Shown here one piece after another: positions 6,601 through 14,028 of a stretch of 31,633 nt of DNA (within the stretch, counting starts at the first letter, position 1; the number at the start of each line of letters is the position of its first letter). A program made the translations under genes and the position numbers. The stretch covers positions 1-31,633 of the IMG/VR virus record IMGVR_UViG_3300026551_000006; one strand, given 5' to 3'. This stretch comes from a virus. A model generated the notes under the pieces. That model made no database searches and was not told where the DNA came from. It saw only the letters and a program-made list of their open reading frames with translations.

Positions 6601-7634
6601 GGGGTGCAACTAAATTGTTTGAAGTTCTTATCGGTACCATTAATCAAGAGTCCACGGATGGTTTTATTGGTACCGTTCATTACTTTCCATGTTTTTGTTA
6701 CTGAATCTTGATAAAGATATTTCTGTGATTCCAAGCATCGCAGAGTACGGTGCAAACTCTCCTTAGGAATCTGCAATCTATAAAGATCTCCGAAAGACAA
6801 TCCATCCTCGGAGTTTCTGACCGCTTTGAATATGTTCGCAGCCCATTTCAGTTTTCGCGCACGCTTCTTAGCTTTTACAGCAACGCCGTTCAAATGTTGC
6901 GGCTTAATCCAAAGACATTCCTGCCGGAGATCCTTGGCGTTAGTCTGGGCGTCCCGAACGCACAGCTCCCAACCACCGTAAAGCTCTTCGTACAGTTCGC
7001 TTGGACAGCTTGAAAGCACGACCGCACCTTGAGCCTGACGCAACACTGCCGCCAGCGCGCGATGAGATTCCTCATCCATCATCTCATGGCGGTAAAGATT
7101 CTTTTTGCGCTTTCCAAAATAGGGCGGATCGACATAAAAAAGCACCTCCGGTCCATCGTACTTTCTGATCAGCTCGATTCCATCCCGGCACTCGAAGATT
7201 ACGCCGCGGATTCGCTTAGCAACTCTATCTAGAAAGCGTTTCCGTTCTTCAAACCGATCCAGCAAGGTGCGTTTCCGTTCCCCTACCCGTTTTTGTGTTT
7301 TAAAAGTCTGCGAATGGCTCCAGGTCGTATTGTTCGCTTGAAAGAATCTGCGCGCTAACTCAACGGTGTTCTCCGTCAGCTTCTCATCAATCACTGCCGA
7401 GTATAGACAACCGTCAATTGCCTCTACCAACTCAGGCTTGCTGGCCAGCGTTTGGAAAAACAGGACGAACTCACGATCCACATCGTTGTAAACTTCCAGC
7501 TCAGACCGTTCTTTAGCTAAGAGCACCGCCGCACTACCGCCGAATGGCTCGCAATAAAGCTGATGTGGTGGAAAATGGGAAATAATCCAGGGGGCAAGTC
7601 TGGTTTTCGCGCCTGCTACATTAAGTATCTGCAT
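6597..7634 (-). CDS. D12-class (Dam-like) N6-adenine DNA methyltransferase with C-terminal winged-helix extension
   Basis: The protein transfers a methyl group from SAM to adenine in DNA. The SAM-binding motif EPFGGS is at 29-34 after LNVAGAKTRLAPWI, and the catalytic DPPY is at 169-172, the order of the Dam/D12 class. The usual enzyme is about 270 residues. This one has 345, and the extra C-terminal part (about 250-330) looks like a winged helix with SFGDLYRLQIPKESLHRTL. It ends 9 bases from the NurA gene and may belong to the NurA-HerA cassette. Self-protection from host restriction or from its own nuclease partners are both plausible. Confidence 0.9.
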   Translation of the reverse strand: MQILNVAGAKTRLAPWIISHFPPHQLYCEPFGGSAAVLLAKERSELEVYNDVDREFVLFFQTLASKPELVEAIDGCLYSAVIDEKLTENTVELARRFFQANNTTWSHSQTFKTQKRVGERKRTLLDRFEERKRFLDRVAKRIRGVIFECRDGIELIRKYDGPEVLFYVDPPYFGKRKKNLYRHEMMDEESHRALAAVLRQAQGAVVLSSCPSELYEELYGGWELCVRDAQTNAKDLRQECLWIKPQHLNGVAVKAKKRARKLKWAANIFKAVRNSEDGLSFGDLYRLQIPKESLHRTLRCLESQKYLYQDSVTKTWKVMNGTNKTIRGLLINGTDKNFKQFSCTP

Positions 7635-7642
7635 ACAGCTCC

Positions 7643-8695
7643 TTAACGAAATTCAAATTCGTCAGTCACCGAGTACCAGACGTTATGCCCCAGCTTTAAG
7701 AGCTGACCATCAATGCGGTCGCGCACAAATCCCCGCGGAAACATCGCGCTTAGCTGTTGATCGACGTGATTAAGGAGGAAAGGAATCTCGTGCCCTGGAT
7801 GGTTCATCTGGCAATCAGCCGCCATAATCCGGAGCATGACCTCGAGATGATCCTTGTGGACTTCAAACCCGAACGGTTTATGGCCTGGGCGGAAAACGCC
7901 GCGAACAATATTAGGTGCCAAATCGTTCATAAACTCGCTGGTGGCATGCGGTAAACGCGCTTTCGCCGAGGATTCGAAAGCACTTCGGTAATAAGTCCGT
8001 AAATCTTCAGAAACGAACAGTTCACCTGGCGCGAGTGCATTGCCCAAAGCTTCTAGACGTTTGGTCCGGCTTAAATCCTTAATGATTCCGATCACCTGCC
8101 GCTTAGCCAAAAAAGCTTTGTAAAGCCTGACTGCCTCATCAAGGGCGGCAGACCATTCATGAATGATTGGACCATCGAGAAAGACGTAGGGTTCGTTGAT
8201 TTTTTCTAATGCGTGGACGGTTTCCCAGTAACGTAAGACGGCGGTGGGCTTAATTGAATCAACCAGTTCTTCTTGCCGTAGGATGTATTCCTTGGTTCCT
8301 GCGGTTTGCTCCAGCTCTAGCAAGGTTGACCAGACGACCAGGTACTGGTCAATTTTGCGGCGGTAGGAAACTGAACCTACGCCACAGCAGAAAGCTTGGA
8401 CGGCGCCAAAATGCTGCATATCCAAGACCGTGCGACCGTCAACAGCAGCCACCTCTCCCGCCAATAGTTCCGGCGCTGAACTTTGAACACCAAACTGCAT
8501 TTGATGCAACCGGTCTGGATACGCCTCGATATGCTGCCGAGCACGTTTTGCCGCGTCCATGGCAGCTGGACTAGTTAACCCGGTGATGATTGAATCAGTG
8601 ACTAAACCTGGATTAACTAGAAAATCGTTATATTGATTTTCGCGACTGTTCCGAATCAGGAGTTCGAATGAGGAAGGCTGCTTTGTTGCACTCAC
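7643..8695 (-). CDS. nurA: NurA-like nuclease, partner of HerA
   Basis: This 350-residue protein fits the NurA 5'-3' nuclease family. An acidic motif VAAVDGRT has Asp at 86, a second FLDGP has Asp at 174, then VIGIIKDLSRTKRL near 201-214, and a C-terminal EIPFLLNHVDQQL region matches the family's late conserved helix. The GTG start overlaps the HerA stop (GTGA at 8692-8695), so the two are translationally coupled, as in HerA-NurA operons. The pair resects DNA ends in archaea, and related bacterial pairs act against phages. Overall sequence similarity is remote, so the call rests on motifs plus the HerA neighbour. Confidence 0.75.
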   Translation of the reverse strand: MSATKQPSSFELLIRNSRENQYNDFLVNPGLVTDSIITGLTSPAAMDAAKRARQHIEAYPDRLHQMQFGVQSSAPELLAGEVAAVDGRTVLDMQHFGAVQAFCCGVGSVSYRRKIDQYLVVWSTLLELEQTAGTKEYILRQEELVDSIKPTAVLRYWETVHALEKINEPYVFLDGPIIHEWSAALDEAVRLYKAFLAKRQVIGIIKDLSRTKRLEALGNALAPGELFVSEDLRTYYRSAFESSAKARLPHATSEFMNDLAPNIVRGVFRPGHKPFGFEVHKDHLEVMLRIMAADCQMNHPGHEIPFLLNHVDQQLSAMFPRGFVRDRIDGQLLKLGHNVWYSVTDEFEFR

Positions 8696-10317
8696 AGAAA
8701 TTTTCCTTTGTTATCGATCCGTTCGAGCTCGCAGGGCGAGGGCGCAAACGCGACCGAAAGAATCGCTGGAGAATCGTCCATCTTTACCAAGCCTTTTCCG
8801 CGGGCTAACCGAGTCGACCGCTGGGCAAACTCTTCGCCCATGGCCTGCGTCGCGTCCTTGGCCACTCGCAGATTGTTCTGTTTCATCACGATATGGGTGC
8901 AAAGATTCTGCATCACATCGGGAGGTAGCTGGCTGGCATTCTGAAGCGAGAGCACAAGCGCATGATTACGGCTACGCCCTTCACGCACTGCGGTGTTGAA
9001 TGCGCCGATTAACGGTCCGGCAAAATCGCTTTTATTATCAAAAATCCGGCTGGCTTCATCGATAATCTGGGTAATCCCGATAGCGTCATCATTTTGGCAA
9101 TACTCGAACCCGGATCGAAGAAAATATGCCACAATCATGGCGTGATCACCGGGGTTACGGATCGATTCCAGGCTCACATGCACAAGCCGTTCCGGCGTAA
9201 CGACGTTCCTAAAATCGAATTCCTCAACTAGCCGACCACTGCCTCCTCCAAATGCACCAGGCTCGAGATCCACCCCAACCGCGTCAAGCCAGGTTAACCG
9301 GTTCCGGCGTTTACGGACTTTACTGATTACTGAATCGACCGTCCGCCCGTCCGTGCTGCCGCCATTTGGCTGGTTTTTGCCGCCTCTCCGGCCTTTTTCC
9401 ACTGTGGCTAAGACGTCATCAATCGTGTAATGATTCCAATTCTCCGCGAGCATCCGGCGTTGTAATTCGGAAGCAGCTGCTTCAAAGGCTTCAAACTGCA
9501 GTTTCTCGCGCCGATCCTGGAAAAAGAGGCTAGCCAGTTCATCCGGCTCAAAGCTTGAGGCCCAGAATCCAACGACTTTGTGAACCCGCTTCTTATTGCA
9601 CTTCCCATAGAATCCGATCGAGTAAACATTGTTAAACCCGTGTGGAACCTTCTTTAGATGGCTGAACGTGTTCCATATTTTAGTTACCGCCCGGTCGCTA
9701 TTAGACTCTGCGATCAACCGGAAATCCGGTTTGCTGTCATACAGGAAAACGCAATCCCCGTTAGCAAGCGCTTGATCCGCAACGTTCATAATCACGTTGC
9801 TTTTACCTGAATTGGTCGCTCCGCTAATCATGACGTGAGAGTCGAGCATCAGTTCAGTCAAACAGAATGGTGTGTTAGCGGCGTTGGTGTTTATCCCGAT
9901 AGCGTTAGAGCCGCAGATTGACCGTTCCATATAGACTGGAATCCGAAGATATCTGACAACATCTTCTGCAGTCATCGTATTGACTTGAGCGCCTCCAGCC
10001 CATCGCGTTTCGATCTCGCCCATCTCGCCATCAGTGATTTCGCCGCGGACTTCGACTTTAATGATATGGGCAATTTCACCTGGCAGAATCCCAGGATTCT
10101 GCGCCATCAGTTGTGCCAAGTTAAGCAAAGCTGGTGAAGTCGGGTCCTGGTTGGAACGATGAATCGGAATCGGTGGTTGGGTCAATTGCCCAACCCAATG
10201 CGTTAGTTTGTTCGCAATCCATACGTAATCACCGGACTTGAAATGTTCGGATTCCTCACATTGAGCCAGGATAAAATTTGGATCAGCATCGATTGTTTCA
10301 ATTAAAGTAAAAGCCAT
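8692..10317 (-). CDS. herA: HerA-like hexameric DNA translocase/helicase
   Basis: This 541-residue ATPase belongs to the HerA/FtsK superfamily. The first 90 residues resemble the HAS-barrel. Walker A is GATNSGKS at 166-173, and the Walker B region IIDEAS at 418-423 is followed by REGRSRNHALVLSLQNASQL, the sensor-like part of HerA proteins. HerA forms a ring that pumps DNA into NurA. The NurA-like gene is directly downstream with a GTGA overlap. The alternative, a packaging ATPase, is less likely because there is no terminase nuclease domain and the partner is NurA. The gene begins 12 bases after the PD-(D/E)XK nuclease gene ends. Confidence 0.85.
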   Translation of the reverse strand: MAFTLIETIDADPNFILAQCEESEHFKSGDYVWIANKLTHWVGQLTQPPIPIHRSNQDPTSPALLNLAQLMAQNPGILPGEIAHIIKVEVRGEITDGEMGEIETRWAGGAQVNTMTAEDVVRYLRIPVYMERSICGSNAIGINTNAANTPFCLTELMLDSHVMISGATNSGKSNVIMNVADQALANGDCVFLYDSKPDFRLIAESNSDRAVTKIWNTFSHLKKVPHGFNNVYSIGFYGKCNKKRVHKVVGFWASSFEPDELASLFFQDRREKLQFEAFEAAASELQRRMLAENWNHYTIDDVLATVEKGRRGGKNQPNGGSTDGRTVDSVISKVRKRRNRLTWLDAVGVDLEPGAFGGGSGRLVEEFDFRNVVTPERLVHVSLESIRNPGDHAMIVAYFLRSGFEYCQNDDAIGITQIIDEASRIFDNKSDFAGPLIGAFNTAVREGRSRNHALVLSLQNASQLPPDVMQNLCTHIVMKQNNLRVAKDATQAMGEEFAQRSTRLARGKGLVKMDDSPAILSVAFAPSPCELERIDNKGKFL

Positions 10318-10329
10318 AAAATGTACGCC

Positions 10330-11451
10330 TCACGGCAGCTCGATCGTGACCAGTTTTTTTCCCGACACTCTTCGGAGCGAGGCCGCATTGGATTTCTCCT
10401 CAATCAAGCCGTTCAGGATCTCACCCATGCGCGCCTTGAGCTCTTTGCCGCGGAGCTGCAATTTCTTGCCCAGCGCTTTCTCGAGATCGCCCAGCCGGTA
10501 GTTGGCCGCGCCTTCGATATCGTCCAGCTCCAGCCATTCGCCTAAGCGTCGACGGGCAGCCTCCCAATCGGTCACCTCGCGTCGAACCACCCCAGGCACC
10601 ATCGCATAACGCGGCAGATCGTAGCTAGGATCTTCAGTCAGTCGGCGAGCGTAATATTCCCGAATCGAATCCAAGCGTTTCTGGAGCACTTCCACTGAAT
10701 CAAGTAATTCGGCACCGATCTCACCATCGGGCAATGCTTCAACTTCCCTCATCGCTGGGGCAAGACTCTTGACCGCCTGGCACACATTGATTGCCGGACA
10801 ATACCGGCATGCCTCCGGGCTTGGAGAGAGTGGCGCAAGAGGGTCTTGGATAGCCCGCAGCGTCGCCAAGATATCAGAATAGGCCTTGGCAAGCGCCGGG
10901 TAATCATATGTAGCCTCGCTCACCCCGTAAGGCCCGCTAATGACTTGTACGATCACCTTGCACAACGTCCGCGGCAAGTTCAACCCTACTAAGACTGCTA
11001 ACAGCTTCATCTGGCTATTTTGCTCGGCCGAATCCGGCTCAGCCCACCCGGTCTTGAAATCCTGTACCAGCGCGACGGTGGGCGTGTAAACGCACCGATC
11101 GAACCGGCCGCTAGCCAATTTCTGGCCGTTGACCATGAGCCAGAGCCGTTTCTCGGCCAACTCTAAAGTCGGCTCATCGCCAAAAATCCGATGCACTTGA
11201 TCGGTTGCGCGCTCCTGGAGAAAATCAGCAGTCGATTGCTCGGAGTCATCGAGCTTAATTTCGGTGCCGTCTTCATCGACCTCGCCGGCCAGATAAGCAT
11301 GGATAAGCGTACCACGTTTGGCTGCTGGACTGCCTACGTGCGCCTCCTGATTTAATCGTTTGGCTTCCTGCTCAAGCTGAAAAGCTCCTGTACAGAGCTC
11401 GTATCTTCTGAAAGCCGAAGCGCTTGGCAACCCTTCGCGTTCATCAATCAT
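10330..11451 (-). CDS. PD-(D/E)XK nuclease of the RecB/Cas4 type with Fe-S cysteines
   Basis: This 373-residue protein is an exonuclease-like member of the RecB/Cas4 group (DUF2800-like). Visible elements are GTLIHAYL (His at 51), GRFDR at 115-119 and VQDFKTG at 129-135 carrying the D...ExK-like lysine. Four cysteines (20, 215, 218 and 224, with CRYCPAINVC) are placed as in Fe-S-cluster nucleases such as Cas4 and AddB. It should produce single-stranded ends for the SSB and Sak4-like ATPase encoded upstream. The ATG at 11451 overlaps the previous stop (ATGA), which argues against the start at 11472. Confidence 0.85.
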   Translation of the reverse strand: MIDEREGLPSASAFRRYELCTGAFQLEQEAKRLNQEAHVGSPAAKRGTLIHAYLAGEVDEDGTEIKLDDSEQSTADFLQERATDQVHRIFGDEPTLELAEKRLWLMVNGQKLASGRFDRCVYTPTVALVQDFKTGWAEPDSAEQNSQMKLLAVLVGLNLPRTLCKVIVQVISGPYGVSEATYDYPALAKAYSDILATLRAIQDPLAPLSPSPEACRYCPAINVCQAVKSLAPAMREVEALPDGEIGAELLDSVEVLQKRLDSIREYYARRLTEDPSYDLPRYAMVPGVVRREVTDWEAARRRLGEWLELDDIEGAANYRLGDLEKALGKKLQLRGKELKARMGEILNGLIEEKSNAASLRRVSGKKLVTIELP

Positions 11452-11654
11452 AGCAGCCCCTTTTCCTTGCACTTGCGTATAATCCTACGTAGGAGACCAT
11501 GCCACGCTCGATGACAAGTAAGACACAGCGGCTCCACTTCCCACGGCTTATCATAGTCAGGATGATGCAGTTCGACGTTTTTACGGCTGCCGCACTTCTC
11601 GCATTCCAATAGGCCCAGACACCGCTTAGCAGCAGCTATATTTTTATATTCCAT
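11448..11654 (-). CDS. Small HNH-like zinc-finger protein
   Basis: The 68-residue protein contains CEKCG, then VELHHPDYDKPWEVEPLCLTCHRAWH. This is the CxxC...HH...CxxC...H core of HNH/McrA-type treble clefs. With so short a chain it may be a minimal HNH nuclease or only a nucleic-acid-binding finger. It sits between the SSB and the PD-(D/E)XK nuclease with an ATGA junction, so it is part of the recombination operon. Confidence 0.75.
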   Translation of the reverse strand: MEYKNIAAAKRCLGLLECEKCGSRKNVELHHPDYDKPWEVEPLCLTCHRAWHGLLRRIIRKCKEKGLL

Positions 11655-11656
11655 AA

Positions 11657-12007
11657 CTAAAAAGGGATATCATCGGGTGCTAGATCGTCCCCGCCGGCCG
11701 CCGCTTGAGCGGCTTTTGCGGCTTTCTTAACCTCGGGCTCGCTATAGCTTGGCGGCGGCTGTTCGGCGGTTGGCCCGACCTGTTTCGGACGATGGAACCA
11801 TGCCACCTTGTTAACCTCTTTGCCGGCCAGCGATCCTTGGCTAGCAATTTCTACTTTCAGCCGGCATTTGCCTTTGGCGCCGACTAATCGTTTCCAATCC
11901 GGCTCTTCGCCGATCTTCGGTACCCGATTAACGGCTAAAAGGAATTCGGCAATGCCGTCCCGCTTTTCACCGTTCTTGTCCGTCCCGCACCACGGGTTAG
12001 CGAACAC
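11657..12007 (-). CDS. C-terminal part of a frameshifted DUF669-type single-strand DNA-binding protein
   Basis: This frame carries the second half of a DUF669-like SSB: WCGTDKNGEKRDGIAEFLLA, then WKRLVGAKGKCRLKVEI, an Ala/Pro-rich linker and an acidic tip DDLAPDDIPF. That tip is the classical SSB tail that recruits partner proteins. The only start in frame is a GTG at 12007 without a ribosome binding site, inside what should be the core fold. The preceding codons in this frame (IQPQGVPVF) continue the N-terminal half in the other frame, so a one-base indel separates the two parts. Confidence 0.75.
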   Translation of the reverse strand: MFANPWCGTDKNGEKRDGIAEFLLAVNRVPKIGEEPDWKRLVGAKGKCRLKVEIASQGSLAGKEVNKVAWFHRPKQVGPTAEQPPPSYSEPEVKKAAKAAQAAAGGDDLAPDDIPF

Positions 12008-12176
12008 CGGTACACCTTGCGGCTGAATGCTTTAGCTTGACCGGCAAAACGTCGTTGCCGCTCTTTGGATTAGTGTACGGCTCGTCAATCTCAGCCACCA
12101 CAAACTGGTAATCACCTTCCGGCAACGCGCCAAAAACGCGCTGCTCGGGTTCACCTTGATAACGATAATTGCTCAT
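11997..12176 (-). CDS. N-terminal part of the frameshifted DUF669-type SSB
   Basis: The 59-residue frame begins MSNYRYQGEPEQRVFGALPE and reads VVAEIDEPYTNPKSGNDVLP, the usual opening of DUF669 phage SSBs. After VKLK (near 12030) it turns into an unrelated tail and stops at 11997. Skipping one C there restores the conserved frame into the downstream part. A stop in the second frame just upstream confines the shift to about 12000-12037. No classical slippery sequence is visible, so mutation or sequence error is likelier than programmed shifting. The ATG overlaps the stop of the Sak4-like gene (ATGA). Confidence 0.75.
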   Translation of the reverse strand: MSNYRYQGEPEQRVFGALPEGDYQFVVAEIDEPYTNPKSGNDVLPVKLKHSAARCTGVR

Positions 12177-13015
12177 CGCTCGTAAAATTTATTAATGCCA
12201 GCCTCAAGCGCGGCCCAGCTGAATTCAATCGGTGACTCTAAATCGAATCGGTTCTTGGCGATAAATCCGGTCCCCGGTTCAGTCCAGAGCAGCCGATCGC
12301 CGCTCACGATTCCCCTGCCTTTGCGCGCCTTGGGCGAATCCTTCTGGATAGTCGTATCGAGCTGGGCGAAGAGCACCGTATCGACCGCTTGATAAACAAT
12401 CGCTGCGCTTTTCTCTTGCAACCTGACTTGATGCACGTCGTAGGGTGCCGAAAGGGACGGATCGGCAATAGTCTTGATCATCGAATGCGAGATCAGAATG
12501 ACATTCATCCGTTCGCTCATATCGGTGAGTTTATTTAGGAGACCAACCCAGAGCTCACGAGCGCGCTGGAATCCTTTGCCGTATCCGCCAGCGAACTGCT
12601 CAATGCTGGTGACCTTCCCTTCCTGGCATACCCGCCCAAAGATCAGTAATTCAGTGCCGTCAATCGTATCCAGTACGGCCGTTTGGTAGTCGTGTTCTTC
12701 CTTGTCAAGCGCATCGACTTGCTCGTAAAGCGATTTAAAATCTTTGGGAGCCGGCAACTTGGCGACGTTCAATTGGTCAAGTCCGCGCTCGGTAGAAATA
12801 AAGATCGGCTTTGGCGCGCCAGCGGCCCACGTGCTTTTGCCTATGCCCGGCTGACCGTACAGAAGCGCCATCACCGGCCGCTTACGTTTGCGTACCGTCA
12901 CCTGGTTAAGCACGCTTGCCTTCTTCGGCTTAGCCGCCTCCTCGGCCGCCCGCTCGGCAAACGGGTTAACTTCGGTTGCCGGTTCAATGGTAGTGGTTTG
13001 GTTGTCGTTATTCAT
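12173..13015 (-). CDS. Sak4-like phage recombination ATPase (AAA_24)
   Basis: The 280-residue protein has Walker A GQPGIGKST at 54-62, followed by IFISTERGLDQL, and Walker B AVLDTID at 113-119. This is the compact RecA-like ATPase found in many phages next to an SSB. Proteins of this type anneal or exchange single strands with help from SSB. Here the SSB gene follows with an ATGA overlap and a RecB-like nuclease lies two genes further, giving a full phage recombination set. The first 40 residues are polar and probably disordered. Confidence 0.85.
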   Translation of the reverse strand: MNNDNQTTTIEPATEVNPFAERAAEEAAKPKKASVLNQVTVRKRKRPVMALLYGQPGIGKSTWAAGAPKPIFISTERGLDQLNVAKLPAPKDFKSLYEQVDALDKEEHDYQTAVLDTIDGTELLIFGRVCQEGKVTSIEQFAGGYGKGFQRARELWVGLLNKLTDMSERMNVILISHSMIKTIADPSLSAPYDVHQVRLQEKSAAIVYQAVDTVLFAQLDTTIQKDSPKARKGRGIVSGDRLLWTEPGTGFIAKNRFDLESPIEFSWAALEAGINKFYER

Positions 13016-13018
13016 GGG

Positions 13019-13165
13019 TTAGGCAATGAAAAATGTGGCATCGTAAATGGCTTCAAAATAACGTCGGCCTTCCGAATGCTCCGGGTGTAAAAGCCACAGG
13101 CTTTTCAGCACACGGCGAGCGCGCCAGCGATTATCAATTTGAGCGATGCGAGGATGTCGTTTCAT
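13019..13165 (-). CDS. 48-residue basic hypothetical protein
   Basis: The frame encodes MKRHPRIAQIDNRWRARRVL and ends in ATFFIA. It is basic at the N-terminus and likely helical. It ends 3 bases before the Sak4-like gene starts, and a perfect palindrome (13179-13193) lies upstream of its ATG. This suggests it is the first regulated gene of the recombination operon. No family is recognised. Confidence 0.55.
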   Translation of the reverse strand: MKRHPRIAQIDNRWRARRVLKSLWLLHPEHSEGRRYFEAIYDATFFIA

Positions 13166-13178
13166 GGTTATTACTGAA

Positions 13179-13193
13179 TACGACTGAGTCGTA
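13179..13193. promoter_or_regulatory. Perfect palindrome TACGACTGAGTCGTA, probable RHH operator
   Basis: The 7-1-7 palindrome lies between the RHH gene and the 48-residue gene, 13 bases upstream of the latter's ATG. Read on the minus strand it contains CTCAGTCGTATT, shared with sites at 13357-13368 and 4207-4218. The RHH protein encoded next door is the natural candidate binder. Confidence 0.55.
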
Positions 13194-13199
13194 CTAAAC

Positions 13200-13352
13200 T
13201 TAAGGACTTTTCCCGTCAGAGTTGACCAGTCGCCGAATATATTGTGATACGGTCAGATCGAGGCTTTCAGCCCGTTGCCGGATCAGCGGTTTAAGCTCTT
13301 CCGGAACAGTAATTGAAAGTTTCTGCACGGGAACTTTGTGCTTTGTTTTCAT
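13200..13352 (-). CDS. Ribbon-helix-helix repressor, 50 residues
   Basis: The protein has the Arc/CopG layout. A strand, VQKLSITVP, is followed by helix EELKPLIRQRAESL, a turn at DLT, and helix VSQYIRRLVNSD. Such dimers bind short palindromes. Operator-like sites lie on both sides of the gene (13179-13193 and 13353-13368), so autoregulation and control of both the recombination operon and the divergent coiled-coil gene are likely. The divergent starts are only 24 bases apart. Confidence 0.8.
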   Translation of the reverse strand: MKTKHKVPVQKLSITVPEELKPLIRQRAESLDLTVSQYIRRLVNSDGKSP

Positions 13353-13368
13353 CGTACTGGGTCGTATT
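13353..13368. promoter_or_regulatory. Operator-like site between divergent RHH and coiled-coil genes
   Basis: CGTACTGGGTCGTATT fills most of the 24-base gap between two divergent start codons. Its CTGGGTCGTATT part matches the motif found at 13177-13188 and 4207-4218. A protein bound here would block translation-initiation regions or promoters of both genes. Confidence 0.5.
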
Positions 13369-13376
13369 GTCATGTT

Positions 13377-13748
13377 GTGACCGTTATTGAAGCATTGAAT
13401 AAATTGAAGCTCGCCGGCTTACCCGATAAACAGGCGGAAGCCATTCTTGAAACTTTCGAGGAGCGCGACCGTTCATGGTTCGAAAGCCACTTTGAAAGGC
13501 TGCGAACAGAAATGGAAAAGATGCGACGCGAATTGCAGACGGAGATCGAAAAGGTGCGACGCGAATTGCAGACGGAGATCGAAAAGGTGCGACGCGAATT
13601 GCAAGCCGAGATCGAAAAAATGCGACGCGAATTGCAAGCCGAAATTGAAAAGGTGCGTACCGAAATCAAGGACGCCAAATTCGAGATGATTCGCTGGATC
13701 GTTGGCACCGTAATCGTTGGGACTCTCATTAGCCATTTCTGGAAATGA
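13377..13748 (+). CDS. Coiled-coil protein with 11-residue repeats and C-terminal membrane anchor
   Basis: The 123-residue product starts at GTG with TVIEALNKLKLAGLPDKQAE, the opening of the DUF1640/CCDC90-like family. It then has four tandem hendecads of the type (M/V)RRELQ(T/A)EIEK and ends with a membrane helix IVGTVIVGTLISHFW. The GTG start is preferred because the homologous part begins there, and the frame open to 13338 overlaps the divergent RHH gene. Hendecad repeats favour a right-handed or straight helical bundle. A membrane-tethered rod of this kind has no known phage role, and exclusion or DNA tethering are guesses. Confidence 0.75.
   Translation: MTVIEALNKLKLAGLPDKQAEAILETFEERDRSWFESHFERLRTEMEKMRRELQTEIEKVRRELQTEIEKVRRELQAEIEKMRRELQAEIEKVRTEIKDAKFEMIRWIVGTVIVGTLISHFWK
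13521..13652 (+). repeat. Four tandem 33-bp repeats coding for hendecads
   Basis: Units start at 13521, 13554, 13587 and 13620, each beginning (A/G)TGCGACGCGAATTGCA. They differ at a few positions only, which indicates recent expansion. Each unit encodes eleven residues of the coiled coil. Confidence 0.9.
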
Positions 13749-13987
13749 CTACCAAAAAAAACGCTGGCCGCACCTACGTCTCCCTCTCCTTCAGTTGCCC
13801 GCCCGAGATGGAAACCGCCATCAACCGGCGTTGTGTGGAGCTCGGCCTCGATAGCCGGAGCGATTATCTGCGCCGGCTCTTTGAGCGCGACCTGATCGCA
13901 GTCGGCTTGTACAATCCTCGCGACATCGGGCGCGATGCACCGCCACGGATCCGGCGTGGTCGCCAGCCAAAAGCCAAAAAGAAATAA
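13745..13987 (+). CDS. Small RHH-like DNA-binding protein with basic tail
   Basis: The 80-residue protein begins MTTKKNAGRTYVSLSFSCPP and continues EMETAINRRCVELGLDSRSD, YLRRLFERDL. This strand, helix, turn, helix order resembles a ribbon-helix-helix domain. The C-terminus is highly basic (RIRRGRQPKAKKK). It overlaps the coiled-coil gene by ATGA, so the two are co-translated, much like a regulator and membrane-partner pair. Confidence 0.65.
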   Translation: MTTKKNAGRTYVSLSFSCPPEMETAINRRCVELGLDSRSDYLRRLFERDLIAVGLYNPRDIGRDAPPRIRRGRQPKAKKK

Positions 13988-14028
13988 CTGAGTGTTCATG
14001 GGACTGGGTTGCGGTATGGTCTCCATTT

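Noticed and set aside
8692-10317. HerA-like ATPase as the phage DNA-packaging terminase
   Set aside because: It lacks a terminase nuclease domain, is coupled to a NurA-like gene and lies in the early region.
11997-12040. Programmed frameshift in the SSB gene
   Set aside because: No slippery heptamer or stimulatory element was found. A single-base indel or sequence error is simpler.
13521-13652. Tandem 33-bp repeats as a CRISPR array
   Set aside because: The units are directly contiguous with no spacers and code for protein.
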